Source: JALORV01 sp035498175
GTDB lineage: Bacteria; Pseudomonadota; Gammaproteobacteria; Burkholderiales; Burkholderiaceae_F
Assembly: GCA_035498175.1 (NCBI GenBank)
Contig: DATKAJ010000085.1
Coordinates: forward strand, 1 to 64,000
DNA: 64,000 bases
Reading direction: 5' to 3'
This document shows, in pieces, positions 16,260 through 24,368 of this stretch. The position numbers and the translations under genes were made by a program. Numbering within the stretch: the first letter of the stretch is position 1; every line of letters starts with the position of its first letter. The notes under the pieces were generated by a model that was given only the letters and a program-made list of their open reading frames with translations, did not search any database and was not told where the DNA came from.

Positions 16260-17273
16260 CTAGTCGCGCCGACGGCGCAGCGCAGCGAGCCCGAGCGCTC
16301 CGAGGCCCAGCAGGGTCAGCGTCGCAGGCTCGGGAACCGGATTCGGGTTCTCGATGCTGAACGTCGACGTGATGAACATGCCGAAGACATTGTCGTCGTT
16401 GCTCGGATTGAGCGTCAGCAGCCGCAGGAAGTTATCACCCGCGGTAATGAACGGCGAGGCGTTGGCCGAGTTGCCGAGCGCCAGGTTGTAGAGCTCGTCG
16501 TCCTGGTTGGCGACCGTACAGTTCGGATCGGGGTTCGTCGGGCTGTCGCCTTCGCCGCCGGCCGTGATCAGCTGACCGTTGACCGCTGCGAAAGGCGGCA
16601 CGGAGTCGTCATTGCCGCCGGCGCAGCTGGTCAGCCGGCGCGACGACGGATTGCTGCTGGTCTGCACGTCGACCGTCGTGACCTGGCCGGTTGGCGGCGG
16701 GCCGTTGTAGCTGAAGCTGTCCGCGAGCGACATGATGAAGTCACCACTCGTGTACGGGCCGACGAAGTTCAGCTGAGTCGTGTCGCCGGTGGTCGACAGT
16801 TCGCCATCCAGCACGATCGCAGCACCGCCCATCGTCGCTGCGTTCTGGTACACGACCACGAGGACCGAGCCGTCGTTGTCGCCCATTTCCTGAAGGCGGA
16901 AGTTGTAGGTGCCGCCCGGGCCACCGTCAATGATCGGCTTGACGATGCTGGTCACGTCATACATGACCGTCGTCGCCGGATTGACGTTCGGCGCCAGCGT
17001 GATTCCGGACGCCGGATTGAGCAACACGCCTTCGAAGGTCACGGGCTGGACCGGACTGAAATTCCAGATGCTCGGCGTGTACAGGTAGGCCTTGAGGACC
17101 GTCGAGCCCGACGCGACAGTCGACTGCAACGTCCCCGAACCGGCGCCCTGGACGCCCAGGCCGTCGACCGTCAGCGCCGCGTCGGCAAAAAAGTCGCGCA
17201 CGCTCAGCGAGGCCGAAGCCGAAGTGGCCGCCGCGGCCACTGCTGTTGCTACCAGAAGCTTCTTTAGGTTCAT
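16260..17273 (-). CDS. PEP-CTERM sorting-domain protein
   Basis: A 337-residue secreted protein. The start at 17273 is preferred because AAGGGGG lies eight bases upstream; a GTG nine bases earlier is possible. A signal peptide covers about residues 1-22 (KKLLVATAVAAAATSASAS). The C-terminus is a textbook PEP-CTERM tail: PVPEP, a hydrophobic helix TLTLLGLGALGLAAL and a terminal RRRRD cluster. Such tails are cut and processed by an exosortase and are found in exopolysaccharide-producing Gram-negative bacteria. The body is Asn, Thr and Gly rich, predicted beta, without a domain I recognise. No exosortase or EPS gene is in the window, so the sorting machinery must lie elsewhere. A strong terminator follows directly. 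Confidence 0.9.
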   Translation of the reverse strand: MNLKKLLVATAVAAAATSASASLSVRDFFADAALTVDGLGVQGAGSGTLQSTVASGSTVLKAYLYTPSIWNFSPVQPVTFEGVLLNPASGITLAPNVNPATTVMYDVTSIVKPIIDGGPGGTYNFRLQEMGDNDGSVLVVVYQNAATMGGAAIVLDGELSTTGDTTQLNFVGPYTSGDFIMSLADSFSYNGPPPTGQVTTVDVQTSSNPSSRRLTSCAGGNDDSVPPFAAVNGQLITAGGEGDSPTNPDPNCTVANQDDELYNLALGNSANASPFITAGDNFLRLLTLNPSNDDNVFGMFITSTFSIENPNPVPEPATLTLLGLGALGLAALRRRRD

Positions 17274-17453
17274 CGTCGACACCCCCTTGAGTGCCTGAGG
17301 AAATGGAATGGAAAGGACTTGCGGGCGTCATAGCGTGCATCGATCGTGCCAGTCCTCGGATTCGATTGACAATCAATGGCTTGGACGCGCGGCTAAAAGG
17401 CGCCGTCGCGTCACTGGAAAGAAAATCGACAGCGACGTCGGCTCGAGGGCACG

Positions 17454-18305
17454 TCAGGCGGCCTTGAGGCTGATGACGCCGAGGACCACCGCCGCAACGC
17501 CCAGCCAGCGCCGCGGCGTCAGGTGCTCTTTGAGGAGGCGGGCGCCGATCAGGGTCGCAAACAGTACCGAGGTCTCACGCAGGGACGCGACCAATGCGAC
17601 TGGCGCCCGGGTCATCGCCCAGACCGAAATGGCGTAGGCGGCCGCCGAAAGGCTGCCCCCGATCAGGCCACGCCGATGCCGTTGCGCCAGCGCAGCCATG
17701 AATTCACGCCGGCGGGTGACAAAGAGGAAGGCCGAAAACGGCAGCGCATCGAGCGCGAACAGCCACACGATGTAGGACCACGCGTTGCCGGAAAGCCGCG
17801 CTCCGCTGCCATCGATAATCGTGTAAATGGCGATGACCACGGCATTGGAAAGCGCGTAAGTCACTGCACGGCCATGGCCATGAAGTGCGGGCCCGAGCCG
17901 GCCGGGACGGAACGCCAGGGCGACCACGCCGAGCGAGATCAGCAGCATGCCAGTCCAGCCGAGCGTTCCCGGCCATTCGCGCATCCAGACGATGGCGAGC
18001 AAACCGGTCAGCAGCGGCGCCACGCCGCGCATCAGTGGATACACCAGCGACAGGTCGCCGGATCGATAGGCACTCACCATGAAGAAGTAGTAGGCGAGGT
18101 GCGTGACGATCGAGGCGACGATGTATGGCCAGCTTGCAGGCGCCGGCAAGGGCACCAGAAGCAGGAACGGAATGGCGACGACGCCGGCGCCGACGACGAT
18201 CGCAGCCGTGTCCATCAGCACGTCCTGTCCACCCTTGATCATCGCGTTCCAGGACGCGTGCAACAGCGCCGCCAGCAAGACGGCGAGCGAGACCTCGAGC
18301 GTCAC
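17454..18305 (-). CDS. EamA/DMT-superfamily permease
   Basis: A 283-residue inner-membrane protein with about ten hydrophobic helices in two repeated EamA halves. The second half carries the typical conserved segment ALVASLRETSVLFATLIGARLLKEHLTPRRWLG near the C-terminus. Members export or import amino acids, amines or drug-like metabolites. It starts at GTG 66 bp downstream of the alanine dehydrogenase gene and is probably the last gene of the amine-catabolic operon that begins at 25.5 kb. That would suit a role in moving an amino acid or amine handled by the operon, but substrate cannot be read from the sequence. About 180 bp without genes separates it from the PEP-CTERM start region. Confidence 0.85.
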   Translation of the reverse strand: MTLEVSLAVLLAALLHASWNAMIKGGQDVLMDTAAIVVGAGVVAIPFLLLVPLPAPASWPYIVASIVTHLAYYFFMVSAYRSGDLSLVYPLMRGVAPLLTGLLAIVWMREWPGTLGWTGMLLISLGVVALAFRPGRLGPALHGHGRAVTYALSNAVVIAIYTIIDGSGARLSGNAWSYIVWLFALDALPFSAFLFVTRRREFMAALAQRHRRGLIGGSLSAAAYAISVWAMTRAPVALVASLRETSVLFATLIGARLLKEHLTPRRWLGVAAVVLGVISLKAA

Positions 18306-18371
18306 TGCGTCGGACTTTCGGACTTCGCTGCTGTCGGGTGAGCGGCGCGGTGAACGGGACTGACCCGCCGA

Positions 18372-19490
18372 TCAGGGTGGCAATATCGAGTCCGCCGGCG
18401 CGTAGGGCAGCTTCAAAGCCTTCGCCACGGCCTTGTAGGTCACCTTGCCGAGCGCAACGTTTAGGCCTTCCTTGAGGTGCGGATTCTCGGACAGCGCGCG
18501 GCGCCAGCCCTTGTCGGCGATCTGAAGCCCGAACGGCAGCGTCGCGTTGTTCAGCGCGTAGGTCGACGTCCGTGGGACCGCGCCCGGCATGTTCGCGACC
18601 ATGTAATGGACGACGCCGTCGACCACGTAGGTCGGATCGGCGTGCGTGGTCGCCCGGCTGGTCTCGACACTGCCGCCCTGGTCAATGGCCACGTCCACGA
18701 TGACCGAGCCGGGCTTCATCTTCGGCAGCATCGCCTTGGTGATCAGCTTCGGCGCCTCGGCGCCCGGAATCAGCACGCCGGAGATGACGAGGTCGGCGCG
18801 CAGCACCTCCCGCTCGACGTTGTCCTGGTTCGAGAAGACGGTCATCGCGCGGCCGTTGAACATCGCGTCGATGCGTCGCAGGGCGTCGATCGACCGGTCG
18901 ATCACGATCACCTGGGCGCCGGTGCCGACCGCCATCTGCGCGGCGTTCGTGCCCACGACGCCTGCGCCGAGAATGACGATGCGGCCGGGCGCAACGCCGG
19001 CGACACCGCCGAGAAGCATCCCCATTCCGCCCGCGGATTTCTCGAGGCAGCGCGCGCCGGCCTGGACAGCGAGCCGACCCGCGACTTCCGACATCGGTGC
19101 CAGCAGCGGCAGCCCGCCGTGTGGTGCAGTGACGGTTTCGTAGGCGATGCAGATCGCTCCACTCCGGACAAGATCGGCGGCCTGCTCGGGATCGGGCGCG
19201 AGGTGCAGGTAGGTGAAGAGGATCTGGCCCTCTCGCAGCATCGAGCGCTCGATTGCCTGCGGCTCCTTGACCTTGACGATCATCTCGGCACGCCGGAACA
19301 CCTCTTCGGCACCTGCCGCGATCTCCGCGCCCGCGCGACGGTAGTCGTCGTCGCTGGCACCGATGCCGGTCCCGGCATCGGTCTGCACCAGCACCTTGTG
19401 CCCATGCGCGATCATTTCCCGCACGGACGACGGCGTCAGACCGACGCGGTACTCGTGAACCTTGATCTCCTTCGGAACGCCGACCAGCAT
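18372..19490 (-). CDS. ald: Alanine dehydrogenase
   Basis: A 372-residue NAD-dependent alanine dehydrogenase. It oxidatively deaminates L-alanine to pyruvate and ammonia. The N-terminal MLVGVPKEIKVHEYRVGLTP, the catalytic lysine region VKVKEPQ near 75, the histidine in YLHLAPD near 96 and the Rossmann loop ILGAGVVGTNAA near 175 are all family hallmarks. Length is standard. It begins 9 bp after the FAD-GcvT fusion gene, so the two are surely co-transcribed. A likely metabolic link is recycling of the alanine produced by PhnW back to pyruvate, the PhnW co-substrate. It could equally serve alanine formed by other transaminations. The link to phosphonate use is inferred from proximity only. Confidence 0.95.
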   Translation of the reverse strand: MLVGVPKEIKVHEYRVGLTPSSVREMIAHGHKVLVQTDAGTGIGASDDDYRRAGAEIAAGAEEVFRRAEMIVKVKEPQAIERSMLREGQILFTYLHLAPDPEQAADLVRSGAICIAYETVTAPHGGLPLLAPMSEVAGRLAVQAGARCLEKSAGGMGMLLGGVAGVAPGRIVILGAGVVGTNAAQMAVGTGAQVIVIDRSIDALRRIDAMFNGRAMTVFSNQDNVEREVLRADLVISGVLIPGAEAPKLITKAMLPKMKPGSVIVDVAIDQGGSVETSRATTHADPTYVVDGVVHYMVANMPGAVPRTSTYALNNATLPFGLQIADKGWRRALSENPHLKEGLNVALGKVTYKAVAKALKLPYAPADSILPP

Positions 19491-19499
19491 CGTGAGCCC

Positions 19500-22022
19500 C
19501 TAGGCTTTTGTTCTCGATGAGGTCGGATCGTACGGCGCTTTGAGCGAGGCCGTTGCTGCATAGCGTTCGCCGGCAAGGTCGATCGCGTAGCGGCCGGCGT
19601 CAATCCACGCCGCGTCCGCCGGCTGATCGCCATTGCTGACGATGCCGAGGGCGACGGGTCGGCCGATCGTGTGGCCGAAGGCAGCCGACGTGACGAAGCC
19701 GACCGGGCGGTCGTCGCGCAGGATCAATTCGCCGCCCCAGAGGTTGGTGTGCGCGGCATCGACGACCAGCGAAACGACGCGACGCCGGACCGCCGCCGCG
19801 CCCCCCGCGTCCTTCAGGGCCTGCAGCGCTGACCGGCCGCGGAACTCGGGCTTGTCGAGCCGTACCGCGAAGGCAAGCCCGGCCTCGTAGGGATTGATGT
19901 CGGGCGTGAGCTCACGCCCCCAGGCGCGATATCCCTTCTCGAGGCGCAGCGAATCGATCGCGTAGTAGCCCGCATCGATCAGCCCGAGGTCGCGGCCCGC
20001 AGCCTGCAGCCGCTCGTAGACGTCGACGGTGAATTCGACCGGCACATAGAGCTCCCAGCCGAGTTCGCCGACGTAGGTCAGGCGGGTCGCACGCACCGTC
20101 GCGTACCCGAGATCGATCTCCTGCGAGGTGCCGAACGGAAAGGAAGCGCTGTCGAAGCGCGCGGTCGATACGCGCTGCAGCAGCTCACGCGAACGCGGGC
20201 CCATCACGGCGAGCATCGAATACATCGATGTAATGTCGGTCACCGTGGAGCGAAGACCGCGGCTTCGAAGAGCGCGCTCGATGACGTCCCCGTCGCGCAC
20301 CGCTGAGCCGGAGCTGGTGACGATCATGAACTGCTCGGGCCCGAGGCAGGTGATCGTGAAGTCGCTCTCGTAGCCGCCCCGGTCGTTGAGCATCCCCGTA
20401 TAGACCGTGGCGCCGGCGCTCGACGGCACGTCGTTGGCAACCAGCCACTGCAACGCCGCGTGCGAGTCCGGTCCCTGCACGAGCAGCTTCGCGAACGAAC
20501 CCATGTCGAAGACTGCAACAGCCTCGCGGCAGGCGCGGTGCTCGGCCGCGACCCAGGGGTGCCAGTTCTGGTGCCTCCAGCCGTATTCGATGCGCGCTTC
20601 GGCGGGCGAGGGTGCGAAGAAATTCGCGCGTTCCCATCCCATCTTCGAGCCGAAGCAGGCGCCGCGCTGCCGCAGGTGCTCGTAGAGTGCCGGGCGGCGG
20701 AACGGTCGCGCGCTTTCGAGTTCGCGATTCGGCCATGGCATCTTGTAGTGCATGCCGAGCACCTCGGCGATGCGGTCGGGCAGCCAGGTTTCGTTGCCGT
20801 TGAAGCGCGCAAAGCGCCTGATGTCGACCGGCCACAGGTCGAGCGTGGGTTCGCCGGCGAGGATCCACTCGGCGAGTGCCTTGCCCGCTCCGCCGCCGGA
20901 CGCGATGCCCATCGAATTGAAGCCGCAGCCGACATAGAGGTTGTCGATCCCCGGCGCCGGCCCAACGACGAAGTTGTTGTCAGCGGTGAACGATTCGGGC
21001 CCGTTGTAGAACTGCTTCACGCGCGCTTCCTGCAGCGCAGGCACGCGCAGCATCGCGTTGTCGAGCAGGACCTGGAACGCATCCCAGTTGTCGTGCAGCA
21101 GCTGGAACTCGAAGTTGTCAGGAATTCCGCCGCGGTGTTCCGCGCTCTGCAGCCACGGGGTTGCCTGCGGCTCGAAACCGCCCATCAGCAGCCCGCCGAC
21201 CTCTTCCTTGAAGTAGATGTAGCCATCGGGGTCACGCATGACCGGCAGATCGCGATGCACACCTCCGATGACGTCGGTGACGATGTAGTAGTGCTCGCAG
21301 GAGAACAGCGGCACGGTCACTCCGAGCTTGCGACCGAGCGCTCGCGACCACTGGCCGCCGCAGAGCACGACGATGTCGGCGCCGATGCGGCCGCTGCCGC
21401 CCGACTTGTCGCTCCATTCGAGGTGGGTCAGACGTCGGCCCGAGCCAGCCAGCGTCGTCGCGCCAGTCACCCGTACGCCTTCGCAGACGCGCACACCACG
21501 GTTGCGCGCACCCTTGGCCAGCGCGAGCGTCAGGTCAGCCGGATTGGCCTTGCCATCGCCCGGCAGCCAGACCGCGCCCTGCAGGTCGGCAGTTTCCATG
21601 ATCGGATAGCGCTGACCCGCTTCGGCCGCTGAAATCACGTCGCAGGTCACGCCGAAGGCCTGCGCCACGGCCGCGGTGCGCTTCAGTTGCACCATGCGGT
21701 CGGCTGTACGCGCCACTGCCAGCGAGCCGCACTGCTTCCAGCCGGTCGACAACCCGGTTTCCGCCTCGAGCCGCGAATACAGGTCGGTCGAGTAGCGGAT
21801 CAGCCGCGTCATGCTCTCGTGATTGCGCAGCTGGCCCACGAGCCCGGCCGCGTGCCAGGTCGTGCCCGACGTCAACCGTCCCTGCTCCAGCAGCACCACA
21901 TCGCGCTCGCCGAGCAGGCTCAGGTGATAGGCGACCGAACACCCCATGATCCCGCCGCCGATCACAACGATCCGCGCCGCCGGCGGTGGCACCGCCTGAG
22001 TTCTCAGAGCTACTTCCGCCAC
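19500..22022 (-). CDS. FAD-dependent dehydrogenase fused to GcvT (dimethylglycine/sarcosine dehydrogenase-like)
   Basis: An 840-residue fusion. Residues 1-380 form a D-amino-acid-oxidase fold with dinucleotide motif VIGGGIMG at 20-27 and the SGTTWHAAGLVGQLR segment, in which H57 corresponds to the histidine that carries covalent FAD in dimethylglycine dehydrogenases. A linker domain follows, and residues about 450-830 form GcvT/aminomethyltransferase domains that pass a one-carbon unit to tetrahydrofolate. Expected chemistry is oxidative N-demethylation of a methylated amino acid or amine. Translation starts at GTG with GGAG five bases before. It follows a 151-bp gap full of small hairpins after the aldehyde dehydrogenase gene and precedes ald by 9 bp. 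Exact substrate is unknown: dimethylglycine, sarcosine or an N-methylated relative. Confidence 0.88.
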   Translation of the reverse strand: MAEVALRTQAVPPPAARIVVIGGGIMGCSVAYHLSLLGERDVVLLEQGRLTSGTTWHAAGLVGQLRNHESMTRLIRYSTDLYSRLEAETGLSTGWKQCGSLAVARTADRMVQLKRTAAVAQAFGVTCDVISAAEAGQRYPIMETADLQGAVWLPGDGKANPADLTLALAKGARNRGVRVCEGVRVTGATTLAGSGRRLTHLEWSDKSGGSGRIGADIVVLCGGQWSRALGRKLGVTVPLFSCEHYYIVTDVIGGVHRDLPVMRDPDGYIYFKEEVGGLLMGGFEPQATPWLQSAEHRGGIPDNFEFQLLHDNWDAFQVLLDNAMLRVPALQEARVKQFYNGPESFTADNNFVVGPAPGIDNLYVGCGFNSMGIASGGGAGKALAEWILAGEPTLDLWPVDIRRFARFNGNETWLPDRIAEVLGMHYKMPWPNRELESARPFRRPALYEHLRQRGACFGSKMGWERANFFAPSPAEARIEYGWRHQNWHPWVAAEHRACREAVAVFDMGSFAKLLVQGPDSHAALQWLVANDVPSSAGATVYTGMLNDRGGYESDFTITCLGPEQFMIVTSSGSAVRDGDVIERALRSRGLRSTVTDITSMYSMLAVMGPRSRELLQRVSTARFDSASFPFGTSQEIDLGYATVRATRLTYVGELGWELYVPVEFTVDVYERLQAAGRDLGLIDAGYYAIDSLRLEKGYRAWGRELTPDINPYEAGLAFAVRLDKPEFRGRSALQALKDAGGAAAVRRRVVSLVVDAAHTNLWGGELILRDDRPVGFVTSAAFGHTIGRPVALGIVSNGDQPADAAWIDAGRYAIDLAGERYAATASLKAPYDPTSSRTKA

Positions 22023-22052
22023 ATTGGCTCCATCATTGCTTGTAGCCGTTTT

Positions 22053-22159
22053 GCGCGCAGCGCGCGGCCGCTCCGGAGCGAGCCCGCCGAATCCGACGTC
22101 GCGGCCGCGCAGCGGCCGTGCAGTTTCGTGAGCGATGCATGTGCGACGCGCAGCGTCGC
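22053..22159. repeat. Three small palindromes sharing a GCA loop, intergenic
   Basis: Three hairpins follow one another between the aldehyde dehydrogenase and FAD-GcvT genes: GCGC-GCA-GCGC at 22053-22063, CGGCCGC-GCA-GCGGCCG at 22102-22118 and GCGACGC-GCA-GCGTCGC at 22143-22159. The shared loop and the serial layout look like a REP-type element or an mRNA-processing region inside an operon. No T-run follows any of them, so they are not plain intrinsic terminators. Confidence 0.6.
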
Positions 22160-22173
22160 GTACGTCGCGAGCG

Positions 22174-23538
22174 CTACGAGCGCAGGTGCCACGCCTTCGG
22201 CCGGGTGAAGGTCTCGATGCCGTAGGTCGACAGAGTGAGGCCGATGCCGGAGCTCTTCACTCCGCTCCAGGGCAGCCGCGGGCTCACGCGGTCGCAGCAG
22301 TTCCAGTACACCGACCCGGCGTTGACCCGCGCGAGGATGCGGCGTGCACGCGCCTCTTCGCGTGTGTAGACCCCCGCGGTGAGCCCGTATTCCGTGTCGT
22401 TCATCAGCTCCACCGCCTCAGCATCGCTGCCGACCTTCTGGATGCCGATAATCGGACCGAAGCTCTCCTCGCGCATCAGCGCCATCGTGTGGTCGACCTG
22501 CGTCAGCACGGTCGGCGCAAACCAGTTTCCGGGCCCGGCGAGCCGCTGTCCTCCGTGCAACAGCTTCGCCCCCTTCGACACCGCATCCGTCACCTGGCGC
22601 TCCAGCACATCGACCTGCTGCGCGCGGGTCAGCGGGCCGATGTAGGCCGCTTCGTCGGTCGGATCGCTGATCGTGAAGCCGCGCACTTCGCGCACGAAGG
22701 CCTCGACGAAGGCGTCATGGATCGCCGCATGGACGTAGATGCGCTCGACCGAGCAGCAGCTCTGGCCCGTGTTGTACATCGCGCCGTCGGCCAGCGATGC
22801 AGCGGCGGAGGGCACATCGACGTCCTCGCAGACGTAGGTCGGATCCTTGCCGCCGAGCTCCAGCTGCAGCTTCACCATGCGCGGGCCGACTGCTTTGGCG
22901 ATGCGCGCACCGGTGCCGTATGAACCCGTGAAGAAGACGCCATCGACGGGCTGATCCACCAATGCGGCGCCGACGGCGCCGGCGCCTACGATCACCTGGA
23001 ACGCGTCCTGCGGGACCCCGGACAGGTGCAGCAGCTTGCCGATCTCCAGTCCGGTCAGCGTCGCGTATTCCGAAGGCTTGTACAGCACCGCGTTGCCGGT
23101 GATCAGCGCCGGCACGAAGACGTTGGCGCCGACGAAGTACGGGTAGTTCCACGCCGAGATGTTGGCGACGACGCCGAGCGGCTCGTGCGTGATCGTTTCG
23201 CGCATGCCGTCCTGGTCGAAGACCTCGCGTGGCGCCAGCGTGCGTTCGGATTCCGCCAGGAAGAAATCGATGCGACCGAGCAGGCCGTTGATCTCGTTGC
23301 GCGATTGCCGGATCGGCTTGCCGACCTCGGAAGTCAGCACGGCCGCGAGCCGCTCGGCCTCGCGCACCAGCTCGCCGCGGAAGCGCCGGATCACTTCGAG
23401 GCGCGCGGCCAGCACTTCGGCGGCCCAGCGCGGTTGCGCGGCGCGTGCGCCCGCGCAGGCGGCCGCCACCGATTCGGCGGTGTCGTCGGGCAACTCGGCG
23501 ATGACGCGGCCGTTCGCGGGGTTGATGACGGTCAGCAT
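22174..23538 (-). CDS. NAD(P)-dependent aldehyde dehydrogenase
   Basis: A 454-residue aldehyde dehydrogenase. Catalytic cysteine C261 lies in NTGQSCCSVERI, the general base E227 in LELGGKDP and the coenzyme segment in YKPSEYATL near 153. Oxidises an aldehyde to its acid; by composition it is nearest to the betaine-aldehyde, aminobutyraldehyde and succinate-semialdehyde group, which cannot be separated by eye. It is slightly shorter than the usual 480-500 residues. Its start overlaps the end of the PuuD-like gene by 7 bp. With an iron alcohol dehydrogenase upstream and an amine-type FAD enzyme downstream, an alcohol to aldehyde to acid sequence on an amine-derived compound is plausible. It is distinct from phnY at 6.1 kb. 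Confidence 0.88.
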   Translation of the reverse strand: MLTVINPANGRVIAELPDDTAESVAAACAGARAAQPRWAAEVLAARLEVIRRFRGELVREAERLAAVLTSEVGKPIRQSRNEINGLLGRIDFFLAESERTLAPREVFDQDGMRETITHEPLGVVANISAWNYPYFVGANVFVPALITGNAVLYKPSEYATLTGLEIGKLLHLSGVPQDAFQVIVGAGAVGAALVDQPVDGVFFTGSYGTGARIAKAVGPRMVKLQLELGGKDPTYVCEDVDVPSAAASLADGAMYNTGQSCCSVERIYVHAAIHDAFVEAFVREVRGFTISDPTDEAAYIGPLTRAQQVDVLERQVTDAVSKGAKLLHGGQRLAGPGNWFAPTVLTQVDHTMALMREESFGPIIGIQKVGSDAEAVELMNDTEYGLTAGVYTREEARARRILARVNAGSVYWNCCDRVSPRLPWSGVKSSGIGLTLSTYGIETFTRPKAWHLRS

Positions 23539-24368
23539 GCGGCAGCGGATTCGCGCCGGATGGCGCGCGTGGCGTTCAGGAAATCGGCGAGCAAGGCGTC
23601 ACCCGACAGGATCGACGGGTTCTTCCAGTCGTGAAACTCGGGGTGCCACTGCACCGCCGCCAGATAGGACTTCACCGGACCGCGCGCGGCGTCATAGCGA
23701 ATGGCTTCGATGACCCCGTCGTTCGGGCACCGTGCTTCGATGGTGAAGAAAGGCGCGACGTCCCTGATGCCCTGATGGTGCACGCTGTTGACGACATGAT
23801 GCGGTAGCGGACGGTCGGGCGCCGCGAACCCGGGATGTGGATAGAGCTCGGCCAGTCGCGTCCCGGGAACGATCTCGATCGTGTGGAAGTTCTGGTCGTA
23901 GAGGCGGGCGTTGCGATGCTCGATTGCCCCGGGCAACTGTGTCGCGATGTCCTGGTACAGCGTGCCGCCGAACGCGACATTGATCACCTGCAGGCCGCGG
24001 CAGATTCCGAGCACCGGTTTGCCTGCCGCGACGAAGGCGCGCAGCAAGGCGATTTCATATTCGTCCCGGATGCGATCGCCGCGCCACTCTGGCCGCATCG
24101 CCTCCTCACCATAACTGCCGGGCCACATGTCGGAGCCGCCTTCGAGCACGAGTCCGTCGAGCAGGTCGGCATAGTCGGCGAGCGTCACGTCGCCGCGTTG
24201 AGTCGATCCCTCGGGCGAGGGAATCACCAGCGCCAGCGCACCCGAGGACTGCACCCAGTGCACGATCGACTGCTCGACGTACTGCAGTGTCTTCCCGGTG
24301 AAAATGGGGCGCCCCGGATCCGCGTGGAAGAAACACGCCGAGATGCCGACTTTGGGTCTGGCGCTCAT
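23532..24368 (-). CDS. PuuD-like gamma-glutamyl-gamma-aminobutyrate hydrolase family protein
   Basis: A 278-residue class-I glutamine-amidotransferase-fold hydrolase. The nucleophile C123 lies in GICRGLQVINVAFGG, and the His-Glu pair is in AVQWHPEFHD near the C-terminus. Relatives hydrolyse gamma-glutamyl amides such as gamma-glutamyl-GABA in the putrescine pathway. The start at 24368 is preferred because it overlaps the stop of the upstream alcohol dehydrogenase by one base (TGATG) and starts the conserved PKVGISACF strand; a longer in-frame start is possible. The operon lacks a gamma-glutamyl ligase, but a glutamine-synthetase-like gene of the PuuA type is at 37.3 kb. The true substrate is open. 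Confidence 0.85.
   Translation of the reverse strand: MSARPKVGISACFFHADPGRPIFTGKTLQYVEQSIVHWVQSSGALALVIPSPEGSTQRGDVTLADYADLLDGLVLEGGSDMWPGSYGEEAMRPEWRGDRIRDEYEIALLRAFVAAGKPVLGICRGLQVINVAFGGTLYQDIATQLPGAIEHRNARLYDQNFHTIEIVPGTRLAELYPHPGFAAPDRPLPHHVVNSVHHQGIRDVAPFFTIEARCPNDGVIEAIRYDAARGPVKSYLAAVQWHPEFHDWKNPSILSGDALLADFLNATRAIRRESAAAC

Noticed and set aside
22023..22173. Possible glycine riboswitch ahead of the FAD-GcvT gene
   Set aside because: The region contains only simple GC hairpins; I found no conserved riboswitch core.
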